A DNA stretch of 64,000 bases from Dehalococcoidia bacterium. Lineage in GTDB: Bacteria > Chloroflexota > Dehalococcoidia > Lucifugimonadales > UBA3495. Position numbers and translations under genes: made by a program. The notes beneath the pieces are model-generated. The model was given only the letters and a program-made list of their open reading frames with translations, ran no database searches and was not told where the DNA came from. Shown one piece after another: positions 19,569 to 29,460 of the stretch; positions within the stretch are counted from its first letter, which is position 1, and each line of letters opens with the position of its first letter. Location of the stretch: positions 1 to 64,000 of the forward strand of contig JAKUNL010000020.1 in assembly GCA_022451925.1 (NCBI GenBank), given 5' to 3'.

Positions 19569-21338
19569 ATGGGAACGTCCCCCCAAAAAGGAGCCCTTAT
19601 GGAACAGACTACTGATCCGGTCACAAGGGAAGTCATCAAGAACGCACTGATGAGTACCGCTGACACCATGGCACTAACGGTGGTCCGCACAGCTCGGTCG
19701 GCGGTAATAAAACACGGCATGGACTTCTCCACCTCGCTGTTCAATGCCGAAGGACTACAGGTAGCTCAAGGCCTGACGCTACCTCCACATCTAGGATCTA
19801 TGGCTCCGGCGCTCGAAGGAGTAATTAATGCCTTCGGGGATGACGTAAACCCTGGTGACATATTTGCCAATAACGACCCCTACGAAGGGGCCAGCCACTT
19901 ACCGGATATATTCTTGTTCAAACCGATCTTCAAAAATGACGTACTTATAGGTTGGAGTTGCTGCATCGGCCACCAAACAGACATCGGTGGCCGCGTCGCA
20001 GGCGGAAACGCCTGCGACAACACTGAGATATATCAAGAGGGGCTGATTATCCCGCCCATCAAACTTTACGAACAGGGCGAATTAAACAAAGCCGTGTGGC
20101 GCATCCTAGAAAAAAATGTCCGAGTTCCAGACAAGGTATTGGGAGATGTTCAAGCTCTCTTAGCAGCGGTACGCTTCGGCGAACAGGACATGCTCCGACT
20201 GGTGGATGACTACGGGCATGAAGAACTAAAAAACTACATGACCGACATTTTGGATACGACGGAACGTCTAACCAGGGCGGAAGTCTCGTTACTACCTCAG
20301 GGAGAATGGGAATTCACTGACTACATAGATAATGACGGCATTGACCTGCATCCCATACAGATCCATGCGAAGGTCAAGATCGATGGAGGTGAGATTTCTG
20401 TTGATTTTGATGGCACGTCACCTCAAGCAAAAGGTTCTATTAACCCCAATTTTGCGTATACCAAGTCAAACGTATATGCTGTCCTGAAGTGTCTGATAGA
20501 CCCAGCCATCCAGTCCAACAGCGGTTTCTTTCGTCCTTTCAATATCACCGCGCCTGAAGGATGCTTCGTCAATCCCCAGCATCCGGCTCCGGTGGCAGCC
20601 CGTGGCCTGGCTGGATTCAGAATTTGCCAGACCATCTTCGGCGCAATGGCTCAAGCCTTACCAGGTAAGGTTCCAGCGGCCTGGGGCGGTGGTGAAATTG
20701 GTGTCAGTTGGGGCGGATATGATGAAAACCGCAAAGCCTGGGTCTATTTAGAGTTCGCCAATGACGGCCCTCGAGGAGGCGGACCAAGCTTAGACGGTGC
20801 CGACGGACTGGCCGCGCCCATTTTAAACATGGCCAATACTCCCATTGAGAGTATCGAGTCAGAGCAGCCATTGATGGTTGAACGCTACGGCTTCGTTCCA
20901 AACACCGGAGGGGCAGGTAAATACCGGGGCGGACTTGGCATCGAACGCGAGTTCCGTCTTCTCGCTGAAGACGCTACATTCCAGCTGCGTTCAGATCGCA
21001 CAGATTTCACTCCATGGGGTATCCAAGGCGGGAAGCCTGGCACTCCAACTGAGAACTACCTCAACCCCGGTACTCCCCAAGAAGAGAAACTCCCGGGAAA
21101 AACTCTACGTCAGTTAAAGAAAGGCGACTTGTACCGAGTGGTGCAGGCGGGCGCAGGTGGATACGGGAATCCGCTAGAACGGGATATGTTCGCCGTTGCA
21201 GATGACGTTGAACAGGAAAAATTATCGGTGGAATATGTGCGCCGTGAGTACGGTGTGGTAATCAATACCGGAACTTCAACATTGGACATACCGGCCACTG
21301 AGAAACTTAGATCGGAGATGCGCAAAGCCAACGATTAG
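19569..21338 (+). CDS. hyuB: Hydantoinase B/oxoprolinase family subunit B
   Basis: DPVTREVIKNALMSTADTMALTVVRTARSAVIKHGMDFS, NDPYEGASHLPDIFLFKPIF; likely start 19599 (MEQTTDPVTREV). Confidence 0.93.
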   Translation: MGTSPQKGALMEQTTDPVTREVIKNALMSTADTMALTVVRTARSAVIKHGMDFSTSLFNAEGLQVAQGLTLPPHLGSMAPALEGVINAFGDDVNPGDIFANNDPYEGASHLPDIFLFKPIFKNDVLIGWSCCIGHQTDIGGRVAGGNACDNTEIYQEGLIIPPIKLYEQGELNKAVWRILEKNVRVPDKVLGDVQALLAAVRFGEQDMLRLVDDYGHEELKNYMTDILDTTERLTRAEVSLLPQGEWEFTDYIDNDGIDLHPIQIHAKVKIDGGEISVDFDGTSPQAKGSINPNFAYTKSNVYAVLKCLIDPAIQSNSGFFRPFNITAPEGCFVNPQHPAPVAARGLAGFRICQTIFGAMAQALPGKVPAAWGGGEIGVSWGGYDENRKAWVYLEFANDGPRGGGPSLDGADGLAAPILNMANTPIESIESEQPLMVERYGFVPNTGGAGKYRGGLGIEREFRLLAEDATFQLRSDRTDFTPWGIQGGKPGTPTENYLNPGTPQEEKLPGKTLRQLKKGDLYRVVQAGAGGYGNPLERDMFAVADDVEQEKLSVEYVRREYGVVINTGTSTLDIPATEKLRSEMRKAND

Positions 21339-21427
21339 GCTTGCAGTATTCGCCTATACTCTTGGGTTTGAGGGGCCCTTCGACAAATTCAACATGGCCT
21401 GTCGGGTTTGTTATCAATAATTAGGGA

Positions 21428-21481
21428 CTTTAGAAACTGAGTTAGACGGAGCCGGTGGCTCTTCTAAGTAGAAGTCTAAAG
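21428..21481 (+). ncRNA. Candidate structured RNA element between hyuB and its terminator
   Basis: CTTTAGA (21428-21434) pairs with TCTAAAG (21475-21481); internal hairpins GAGCC-ggt-GGCTC and CTTCT-aagt-AGAAG; alternative closing stem TTAGAC/GTCTAA. By eye only. Confidence 0.2.
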
Positions 21482-21598
21482 AACCAATAAAATGATTTAC
21501 TCATTCGTGGTTAATATGCAATAGCATCTTCGATAAAACCCGTATGGGGTAATCCACGGGGAAAATGCTCAATGATTAACTGATGTGAAGAGTCTTAA

Positions 21599-21640
21599 AA
21601 ACAAGAGGAGCCCACTCAAATGAGTGGGCTCCTCTTGTTT
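21599..21640. terminator. Bidirectional terminator (20-bp perfect arms)
   Basis: AAACAAGAGGAGCCCACTCA-aa-TGAGTGGGCTCCTCTTGTTT between convergent hyuB and cupin genes. Confidence 0.85.
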
Positions 21641-21700
21641 CTGGTGTTAAGCGATCTGAGGGACAGAGGTTTTCTATCTCACGACTACGCTTTCTAGATT

Positions 21701-22285
21701 TTACCGGTTCATCATCGTCATGGAACCCGTCTCAGGGTTGTACTGAAAACGTGTCACACGATCAAGTTTCTGGGATTCCAAACGCACCACCAGCGATCGG
21801 CCTTCCTCGACGTTCAAGGTGTCGTGGATTTCTCCGGGAAGGAAATATGCTACTGCGCCGTTTTCTTGTACAAACCGGCCGTGTTCTACTATCTGAGCTT
21901 TTTCTACACCTTCACCAGGGAAAGCCCAGCGCCATTTCCGCTGTTGGATAGCCCCTTCGTAAACACCGTAGACTACCCAAGTTACACCGTGATCGTGCGG
22001 CAGGTTGTCTTGTCCAGGTTCTTGCACAGATGCCATGAGCCACCAACCATTGCCAGGGTGGCCTGTCTCTTCATCAAGGTGGAGGGAATACCGGCCATAG
22101 CCACCTTGTTCTTCCAGTTCTAATTTTTCTTCCAACCAGCCAGGAACTGCCAACAATGTCTTCATGAATCCCGAGACCATCTTAGCTTGAACATGGGGGT
22201 CAGTTTCGGTCCGAAACACGTTCCGAACGTCCTCAATGAAGGCTTCCATGGTATAGCTCGTTGTTTGTACCTGTGCCATGTTCAT
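21701..22285 (-). CDS. Cupin-fold protein (cysteine dioxygenase-like)
   Basis: NLPHDHGVTWVVYGVYEGAI and FLPGEIHDTLNVEEGRSLVVRL. Confidence 0.75.
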   Translation of the reverse strand: MNMAQVQTTSYTMEAFIEDVRNVFRTETDPHVQAKMVSGFMKTLLAVPGWLEEKLELEEQGGYGRYSLHLDEETGHPGNGWWLMASVQEPGQDNLPHDHGVTWVVYGVYEGAIQQRKWRWAFPGEGVEKAQIVEHGRFVQENGAVAYFLPGEIHDTLNVEEGRSLVVRLESQKLDRVTRFQYNPETGSMTMMNR

Positions 22286-22564
22286 TCCTCCTGACCTATA
22301 GATGATATTTAATATTCATTGTGTATGGGAGGTCAAGCTCTGTCAATGGTTGAAGCTTAATATTGATGCAGAGATAAAATTGCAACACGAGTTCCTAGGA
22401 ACCTGCGAAAAAGTCATCTTCATCTACGGAGGCTTATGCTTATTATCGATGTAGAGGCACGAATACAGATTGCCGCTGGCGTTTTTCCTCAGTCAAGGCT
22501 ATCATATGCCAACATTTCCCTTGGCAAAAATCATAGAACCAGCCCAAATTTAGGAGGACGCATC

Positions 22565-23542
22565 ATGGCAGACAATTTTACAATCTTGGTTGGCACTGTC
22601 GGCCAAGGAATGAACGTAAGTGGTGATAGCGGAGAAACTTGGACAAAGATCCGAAATCCCATCCCTTCAGAGTGCAACATTAGGGCCCTCCGCACCTATC
22701 CGGACAACCCCCATCGGATTTTAGCGGGTTCTGATGGCCTGGGCTTATTCCGTAGTGAAGACAACGGCGTCACATGGGAGACCGTGGATTCCCCAATCGG
22801 CGATAAGCAAGTTTGGTCTGTGGCCGTAGACCCAAAAGACTCAGAGACCATCTTCGCAGGAACACGACCGGAAGGTTTCCGCTCCCGTGACGGCGGAAAA
22901 ACCTGGGACAAATTATCCATGGGCGTCAACATGGAGTGTCCAATCGGCACACCTCGAACGACGAACATCGTTGTTGATCCCAGGGACAGTAACACCATCT
23001 GGGCTGGAATCGAAGTGGACGGCGTTTACAAGAGTTTGGACGGAGGCGATAACTGGGTGCAGATGCCTGAGCTTGGTCCTGACCCGTTCCATGGCGACAT
23101 TCACGGTATGGCAATCACCGAATCCGGAGTATACTGCACTAGCCCGTTTGGCTTTGCCACCAGCCGCGACGAGGGCGAGAGCTGGGACTACCACTATTTC
23201 CCTAAGTTCAATCAGGACGATGTCCGATCTTATTGCCGTGGCATGATCGTGAAACCCGACAACCCCGATGTGATGTTCGTCGGAAACGGCGACTTCATCC
23301 CCGGCGTGATAGGCTGCGTTCAGAGGACCAACGACGGGGGTAAAAACTGGGCTCCAGTAGAGCTCCCAGTGATGCCTAATTCGGTGGTGTATTGGCTGGC
23401 CAACAACCCGGAGATTCCAAATGTAGTTGCCGCGGCCACATTGTTCGGATACGTTTACGTCAGCACAGATGGTGGTGACGAATGGACTAAACTGGATAAG
23501 GAGTTCGGGGAAATTCGATCCATCGCAGTAGCTCCTAACTAG
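22565..23542 (+). CDS. BNR/VPS10-like beta-propeller protein
   Basis: Repeated D-x-G-x-T-W motifs (SGETWTKI, NGVTWETV, GGKTWDKL, GGDNWVQM, GGKNWAPV, GGDEWTKL); AGGAGG upstream of ATG 22565. Confidence 0.85.
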   Translation: MADNFTILVGTVGQGMNVSGDSGETWTKIRNPIPSECNIRALRTYPDNPHRILAGSDGLGLFRSEDNGVTWETVDSPIGDKQVWSVAVDPKDSETIFAGTRPEGFRSRDGGKTWDKLSMGVNMECPIGTPRTTNIVVDPRDSNTIWAGIEVDGVYKSLDGGDNWVQMPELGPDPFHGDIHGMAITESGVYCTSPFGFATSRDEGESWDYHYFPKFNQDDVRSYCRGMIVKPDNPDVMFVGNGDFIPGVIGCVQRTNDGGKNWAPVELPVMPNSVVYWLANNPEIPNVVAAATLFGYVYVSTDGGDEWTKLDKEFGEIRSIAVAPN

Positions 23543-23560
23543 ACCCTATCTTCCTTAAAA

Positions 23561-23603
23561 TAAAAGGGCGTCTCTATACATCGGGACGCCCTTTTACTTT
23601 TTT
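23561..23603 (+). terminator. Intrinsic terminator after the BNR protein gene
   Basis: TAAAAGGGCGTCTC/GGGACGCCCTTTTA stem followed by CTTTTTT. Confidence 0.9.
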
Positions 23604-23748
23604 CACTATCTGACCTATTCATCCGTGTTAATAGGTCTGAACGATAACTTTGGTGTATGATTGGCTAGTCTTTTTGTTCCGGTCAACTAGACAAAGACCA
23701 TTGCGATTAGACAAAAACTCATCCACTAAACGAATGGAGCAGCCAAGC

Positions 23749-23874
23749 ATGGTTAAGTCAAAGCCTAAACGCGAAAAACCTGAAGAGACCACGGAACAAT
23801 TTGTAGCCCGAATCAATGCGGAAGCACGCAAGCGAAACGGACTCAAAAAGAACCTCAAGGGAGCCCGACGCTAA
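23749..23874 (+). CDS. Basic microprotein (41 aa)
   Basis: MVKSKPKREKPEETTEQFVARINAEARKRNGLKKNLKGARR with GGAG about 9 nt upstream of ATG. Confidence 0.5.
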   Translation: MVKSKPKREKPEETTEQFVARINAEARKRNGLKKNLKGARR

Positions 23875-23968
23875 AGTCTCTCAGCCGACAATTAATTCCT
23901 CACCCGTCTAGGTTAAGGCCCTTGCCTAAACGGCATAGGCCTTTCATTTGGGTAATCCTGGCTACCGG

Positions 23969-24358
23969 CTAAAGCGCTGCTAGGCCCACTCTAACGCAGT
24001 CTTCGTCTTGTTGAGCCGTTCCGCCGCTACCGCCTATGGCCCCGACGGTTTCACCATCTTTAACGATTACTAACGCTCCTTGAGCAGGTATAATTTTACC
24101 TCCTTGGGTGGCCATTATGGCTTGAATCACCGGAGAATCAGCGGGAATCGCACTACTATCTCGCCCGAACCCTACCGCCCCAAACGCTTTGCCCTGCGCA
24201 GCCACAGCGCTGATGAAGATCGCACCCTCCATGCGGTTGAATGCCAGCAAATGACCACCGGCATCACAAACCGACACACTCAGTCTAATCCCAATGCGGT
24301 TCGCCTCAGTAATTGCCGCTTGTACCATTCGATTAGCTTCGCCTAACGTTAGATTCAT
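23969..24358 (-). CDS. GlcG/HbpS family heme-binding-like protein
   Basis: SVSVCDAGGHLLAFNRMEGAIFISAVAAQGKAFGA and IPAQGALVIVKDGETVGAIGGSGGTAQQDEDCVRVGLAAL. Confidence 0.9.
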   Translation of the reverse strand: MNLTLGEANRMVQAAITEANRIGIRLSVSVCDAGGHLLAFNRMEGAIFISAVAAQGKAFGAVGFGRDSSAIPADSPVIQAIMATQGGKIIPAQGALVIVKDGETVGAIGGSGGTAQQDEDCVRVGLAAL

Positions 24359-24449
24359 CTCGTATATCCTCCTAATTTTTACTCATGTCACATAAAAAAT
24401 ATTATCAATCGAAAATATCATGCGTCACAGCGCTATGTGAAATATATAG

Positions 24450-24478
24450 TTGCCACCATAATTCTCATTGACTATAAT
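24450..24478 (+). promoter_or_regulatory. Sigma70 promoter upstream of the LLM monooxygenase
   Basis: TTGCCA - 17 nt - TATAAT, about 145 nt upstream of the start codon. Confidence 0.65.
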
Positions 24479-24622
24479 CCCCTCGGTGGCGTCAGTAACG
24501 ATTGGTATTCGTCAGTCTATATGCTGGTACACTACCATCAATTTGGGAAGGATTTTCCGGATTTTGCTAGACGCCTTTGAATAAGGTGGCTAATCAGAAA
24601 CCGGTAACGCGAGGAGAGGCAA

Positions 24623-25822
24623 ATGGTTGACCAGTTGAAACGCCCAACAGAGCACGCTGAGATTTACTGGTTCTCTGAACAACCCTACGGGCACGTTACA
24701 GAAGACGACCTCAAGAAATACGACTCAGGACGTCTGGGCTTTCCCAACAGTTATTTCGACCCAGAAAAGGCTTCGGTACTCTACAACCAGTACCACGAAC
24801 AATACCAGCTCGCCGACGAGGTTGGCTTCGACGGAATAATGAGTAACGAGCATCATGCTTCATATTGGTGTATGAAACCGGCGGTCAACCTAGATGCAGC
24901 CGTTATTTCTAAACTAACTAAACGCGTCAAAATCGCGATATTGGGAAACGTAATCTCCGTCGGCGATCCAATCAGGATGGCTGAGGAGATTGCTATGCTG
25001 GACTGCTATTCTGGTGGCCGAATAATTTCAGGATTCGTCCGAGGCACCGCCGTTGAGACACTGCTATCAGGCCAAGATCCAACGGAAAACTTTGCCAGAT
25101 TCCAAGAAGCACATGACCTCATCATAAAATGCTGGACCGACAACGGCCCATTTCGGCATGAAGGCCAGTATTACAAATATCGGGTGGTAAACCCATGGGT
25201 TAAACCCATGCAGAACCCCAGACCCGATATTTGGTTCCCTGGCACCGGTAGCCCTGAGAGCGTTGTATGGGCCGCCCAACACGGCCACCCCTACATGAAC
25301 CTGGGCGCTTTGGTGGACACGACGGAGTGGCTTAAACAGATCTACATAGACACAGCCAAAGACGTGGGATACAAAGCTGGTCCAGAGCACTTTGGTTATC
25401 TCCTCCGATGCGTGGTAGCAGATACCGATGAGAAAGCCATCGAAATCGGACGCGAATTCATGTGGACTGCCGACCACCGACAGAAAGGCCCGAGAGAACA
25501 TAATGACCCACCCGGCTACCAAACTCGTCGTGCTGTGGAAGTTAAGCGCGCGCGACCTGCTCTAGGCACTGGAGCATCCGAATTCGGGAACCCAACCACT
25601 TACGACGAACTCCAGGCGGTCAACAATATCATCGTAGGGAGCCCTGAGACCGTTACAAGGAAATTCACAGAGATCATTGAGCGGTTAAGCCCCGGGTACG
25701 TCCACATCTACGGTAATGAGGGCGCCATGAAACACGAGGACACAATGCGTTCTATCGAACTCCTTGGCAAAGAGGTTATACCCGCTCTACACCAAGTCAA
25801 GCTCCGACCTTACGACGATTAA
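24623..25822 (+). CDS. LLM-class flavin-dependent monooxygenase (luciferase-like)
   Basis: DEVGFDGIMSNEHHASYWCMKPAVNLDAAVISKLTKRVKIAILGNV, AEEIAMLDCYSGGRIISGFVRG. Confidence 0.92.
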   Translation: MVDQLKRPTEHAEIYWFSEQPYGHVTEDDLKKYDSGRLGFPNSYFDPEKASVLYNQYHEQYQLADEVGFDGIMSNEHHASYWCMKPAVNLDAAVISKLTKRVKIAILGNVISVGDPIRMAEEIAMLDCYSGGRIISGFVRGTAVETLLSGQDPTENFARFQEAHDLIIKCWTDNGPFRHEGQYYKYRVVNPWVKPMQNPRPDIWFPGTGSPESVVWAAQHGHPYMNLGALVDTTEWLKQIYIDTAKDVGYKAGPEHFGYLLRCVVADTDEKAIEIGREFMWTADHRQKGPREHNDPPGYQTRRAVEVKRARPALGTGASEFGNPTTYDELQAVNNIIVGSPETVTRKFTEIIERLSPGYVHIYGNEGAMKHEDTMRSIELLGKEVIPALHQVKLRPYDD

Positions 25823-25827
25823 GTCAT

Positions 25828-25894
25828 ACACTGCAGGAAATTAAAAAGGCCACTCCCGCTTGTTGGGAGTGGCCTTTTTAATTTCCTGCAGTGT
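25828..25894. terminator. Bidirectional terminator with 30-bp perfect arms
   Basis: ACACTGCAGGAAATTAAAAAGGCCACTCCC-gcttgtt-GGGAGTGGCCTTTTTAATTTCCTGCAGTGT between convergent genes. Confidence 0.93.
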
Positions 25895-25897
25895 GAA

Positions 25898-26500
25898 TCA
25901 ACTGAGCGCTTCGATTGTCTCATCCGTGTTTCTAACCCGAACCAACAGTGGAAGAACATGATTGATCGTCATATCATGTACGTCCACCTCACCTGCAGTG
26001 CAACAATCACTGACCACGATGCATTGTGTGTCTCGGTTTTTAGCATCCCGAGCGGTGCCCTCAACACTCCGTTGAGTCGATATCCCACCCACTAAGATCG
26101 TTTCAGTGCCAAGATGCCTTAGAACCTGGTCCAAATTTGTACCGTAATAGGCACTGAACCGAGGTTTTACTAGCAGGAAATCCTCTGGTTCCATTGCCAA
26201 CTCGTCGATAACATCCACAGCAGCACTACCAGGCAGCATTGGGTTTCCGCCGCCTCCTCCGATGTCCGAAACAGTCTTGGGACCGTCCGCATTATCAGCC
26301 CTCCGGTGGGTCGTGATATATATGAGAGGCGTCCCTACCTTTCGACAATGGGTTATCATTTTCTGAAAACTAGCAACTATGTCCTTCCGATTGTCCGGCA
26401 ATGTGTAATCAGGCCCTGGGCCACCTTTAGCAATCGCGTTCACCATATCGATGATTATAAAGGCCGTCTTCTTAGGATCTAATTTTATTGCGTCTGCCAT
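25898..26500 (-). CDS. Isochorismatase-like cysteine hydrolase
   Basis: KTAFIIIDMVNAI, LLVKPRFSAYYGTNLDQVLRHLGTETILVGGISTQRSVEGTARDA. Confidence 0.88.
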   Translation of the reverse strand: MADAIKLDPKKTAFIIIDMVNAIAKGGPGPDYTLPDNRKDIVASFQKMITHCRKVGTPLIYITTHRRADNADGPKTVSDIGGGGGNPMLPGSAAVDVIDELAMEPEDFLLVKPRFSAYYGTNLDQVLRHLGTETILVGGISTQRSVEGTARDAKNRDTQCIVVSDCCTAGEVDVHDMTINHVLPLLVRVRNTDETIEALS

Positions 26501-26552
26501 CTTTCTCCCCCGTACAAGCGAATCTTTTCAAAATTCCAGTAGGCTTCGAGAG

Positions 26553-26750
26553 TTAAGTTAGGTAGGCCTCAGGGCTAGCGAGGAATTTGCCTCGGCAATC
26601 AAGTCCACAGAAGTACAACCACTGTCCGTCGTGGAATATCCGAGTACCTTGTGTCGGGTCAACTTCGGAAGCTCCGTGAGAAGTCTGCGAAGCTTGGGCC
26701 CTTGCTTGATCTTCATCAATCTCTTTGCCACATACTAAATCTTTGGCCAT
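26553..26750 (-). CDS. YHS-domain small metal-binding protein
   Basis: MAKDLVCGKEIDE...TRIFHDGQWLYFCGLDCRGKFLASPEAYL. Confidence 0.8.
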   Translation of the reverse strand: MAKDLVCGKEIDEDQARAQASQTSHGASEVDPTQGTRIFHDGQWLYFCGLDCRGKFLASPEAYLT

Positions 26751-26834
26751 TGATTCCTCTCTGTGAACGTGACTGCCATTGCCCTGGCGGCCCGTGTAGT
26801 TTCATCGAAAATAGATCGAATTTATTTAGCTGGT

Positions 26835-28010
26835 TTATACACCCATGGGCAGCGGCATCCCAAGGCGTACTTGCCCCGGCACATCCAAAAGAGCCGAGGC
26901 TATCCTGGCGCGGTGGTCATAGGTTGTGCCAAGGCGTAGTGACCAGGAGGTAACTCGACGGAACCACAGATGTAGATCAAACTCCATCATAAAACCGATA
27001 CCACCGTGAATCACTTGGGAGGTGCGCACCACAGATTCGCACTTTTCATTGCAGAAAGCCTTTGCTTGGGATACTTCTACAGAGGCGGGAAGTCCTTCAT
27101 CCATCTTCCAAAGGGCTTCGAAGGTCAGCATCTCTCCCCCGTCAACGTGAAGAAGCATGTCGGCCAACATGTGCTGCACCGACTGAAAAGAGCCTATGGG
27201 TCTTCCGAATGCGACGCGATTTTTAGCATACTCAATCGCCATTTCTGCATCTTTTCGAGCTGCTCCAACCATCTGGCAGCAGAGCAATGCAGTACCACGA
27301 TCCAGCATGGCTTCGACCAGAGGCCAGCCCTCGTCGAGTTCACCTACCAAGGCTGTACGTTCAATACGGTGGTCTTTGAAGTCGACTCGGCTTTGTTTGT
27401 CTTTGGCCAGAGTAACCAGTGCTGTCTGGTTAACGCCATTCCCGTTGGGATCGACTATGAAAAGCGAGATACCTTGACTTGAACCAGACTTCGGTGAAGT
27501 CCGGGCCGCAATCAAACAACGCTCGGCCACAACAAAGTTATCAACAAACATCTTAGTCCCGTTTAGGATCCAGCCGTCGCCATCAGCTTTGGCATCCAGT
27601 TCAATAGCATCTGGAATCAAACGGGCATCTCTTTCTTGGACCGCCCATGTAAGGACCATACTACCGTCCGATACAGCCGGCAGAATGTCCTGCTTCTGTT
27701 GGTCGGTACCTATCGCTGCTAAGGTGAGTGCCGCCACCATCGTGCTGTGGAGTGGCACTGGCGCCATCACTCGCCCAGCCTCCTCAAGTATTAGACCCAG
27801 GTAGGTGATGGGCAATCCTTGACCACCGAACTGTTCTGGAATAGACATCCCAAGCCAACCCAAGTCTGCCATTTGTTTCCAAAGAGCGGGAGGGTAACCA
27901 AGGCCGTCAAGTTCCATCTCACGAACGAGGGCCGTAGAGACTTCTGCTTCCAGAAACTCTCGGGCCACGTTCTTGAGCATCTGTTCTTCTTCTGAGGGCA
28001 ATATATCCAT
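26835..28010 (-). CDS. Acyl-CoA dehydrogenase
   Basis: MGWLGMSIPEQFGGQG-type motif (LGWLGMSIPEQFGGQGLPITYLGLILEEAGR) and HGGIGFMMEFDLHLWFRR with candidate catalytic Glu; Met at 28010 preferred over 28034. Confidence 0.93.
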   Translation of the reverse strand: MDILPSEEEQMLKNVAREFLEAEVSTALVREMELDGLGYPPALWKQMADLGWLGMSIPEQFGGQGLPITYLGLILEEAGRVMAPVPLHSTMVAALTLAAIGTDQQKQDILPAVSDGSMVLTWAVQERDARLIPDAIELDAKADGDGWILNGTKMFVDNFVVAERCLIAARTSPKSGSSQGISLFIVDPNGNGVNQTALVTLAKDKQSRVDFKDHRIERTALVGELDEGWPLVEAMLDRGTALLCCQMVGAARKDAEMAIEYAKNRVAFGRPIGSFQSVQHMLADMLLHVDGGEMLTFEALWKMDEGLPASVEVSQAKAFCNEKCESVVRTSQVIHGGIGFMMEFDLHLWFRRVTSWSLRLGTTYDHRARIASALLDVPGQVRLGMPLPMGV

Positions 28011-28101
28011 GGTTGTCCTTGTTCTACGGTGCAATGCTAAGGGATATTACACTTAAAATTTGATTTGGTTTCGCGCAGCGTACTAAGAGATGCTGATCGG
28101 T

Positions 28102-29304
28102 TTAACCCCGGGGCATGCCTAACCCGCGGCGGGCCATCTGATCGCGCATAATCTGAACACTACCGTGATTGATTCCAGACTGGAACGAACCCATCAAGTT
28201 GTGAGCGAACAGTCCGTCTTCTATGTTTTCTTCAGAATTACTCAGCAATTGAGCGTACGGACCAAGCATCTGAGCAATTGCTTCGGTGGTCTTAACACCA
28301 TGCTCCGGCGCCCATACCTTCTCGGCTGATCCTTCATAAGTGAAGTTTCCACCACGGTTGACCAGCGACATGCTACGCATGGTCATCAATCTGCAAACTT
28401 GGGCCTCTGTCCACATCTCCGCAATTTTGTCTCGTACTGCTGGATTCTCAGCCGGCGAATACCCATTGAAGTCATTCTCTTTGACCCAATTTACGATGTC
28501 CTCGTCACGACGGACTGAGATTAGATAACGGCTAGCGCCGACTCGATCTAGGTTCAATCCCATTGCGCCAACGTACCAACCACCGTTCTCTTCACCCAGC
28601 ATACAAGAGGCTGGGACACGGACATTCTCAAAAAAGGTCTCGTTAGTCCTAGGCATGCCGTAGGTTGTACCAGGAGGTGCGGGCGGATCACTCTGGATAG
28701 TCCACAAAGGCCGGACTGTGATGCCGGGTGTGTCCATAGGTATCAAAAAAATCGAGATCCCTCGATGTCTAGGAGCGTCTGGATCGGTCCTACACATCAT
28801 ATAAATGTGGGAGGCGTAATGAGCAGCAGAGGTGTACATCTTCTGACCATTGATAACGAAATCGTCGCCGTCACGCACTGCTCTGCATTGCAGGCCGGCC
28901 AAGTCGGCTCCAGCTTGAGGCTCGGTGAAACCCAGAGCGAAGATTATCTCTCCTCGAATCATTCCAGGGATGAAATACTCTTTCTGCTCCTCGGTGCCTG
29001 CGGCTAATATAGCCGGAGCACCGCTGCCTGCGCCACCGATACCAATGCCCCTACGCATGAATTCTTCTTCTACGATGTACTGATCAATACGGCTTCCGCT
29101 CTGGCCGCCATATTCTTTGGGCCAGCTGATACCGATCCAGCCCTTATCCGCCACTTTTTTGACTAACTCGCGGTATTCGGGACCTCGGCCCCCTTCCTCA
29201 CCGGCTTCCATCTCATCAAGAAGCCCTTGACTCACGTTTTCATCGATGAATTTACGGACTTCCTGACGAAGGTCTTGTTGCTCTGTTGTGTAGCCAAAAT
29301 CCAT
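28102..29304 (-). CDS. Acyl-CoA dehydrogenase
   Basis: GWIGISWPKEYGGQSGSRIDQYIVEEEFMRRG, ALGFTEPQAGADLAGLQCRAVRDGDDFVINGQKMYTSAAHYASHIYMMCRTD. Confidence 0.93.
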   Translation of the reverse strand: MDFGYTTEQQDLRQEVRKFIDENVSQGLLDEMEAGEEGGRGPEYRELVKKVADKGWIGISWPKEYGGQSGSRIDQYIVEEEFMRRGIGIGGAGSGAPAILAAGTEEQKEYFIPGMIRGEIIFALGFTEPQAGADLAGLQCRAVRDGDDFVINGQKMYTSAAHYASHIYMMCRTDPDAPRHRGISIFLIPMDTPGITVRPLWTIQSDPPAPPGTTYGMPRTNETFFENVRVPASCMLGEENGGWYVGAMGLNLDRVGASRYLISVRRDEDIVNWVKENDFNGYSPAENPAVRDKIAEMWTEAQVCRLMTMRSMSLVNRGGNFTYEGSAEKVWAPEHGVKTTEAIAQMLGPYAQLLSNSEENIEDGLFAHNLMGSFQSGINHGSVQIMRDQMARRGLGMPRG

Positions 29305-29460
29305 TTTATGACTCTCCCATTATGCGTAAAAACTGGGCCTCGCATGACTACCAAGGCCCCTCAGATTCACGCCCTGATATTCTCCTGTGCCGCGGAATCT
29401 GTGTCAAGTGAACATGAGGCCGCTGACAAGATACGTCGAACTGAGGACATTACGTCTCAT

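Noticed and set aside
22391-22402. 12-bp palindrome GTTCCTAGGAAC between the cupin and BNR genes
   Set aside because: Too short to separate from chance without comparative data.
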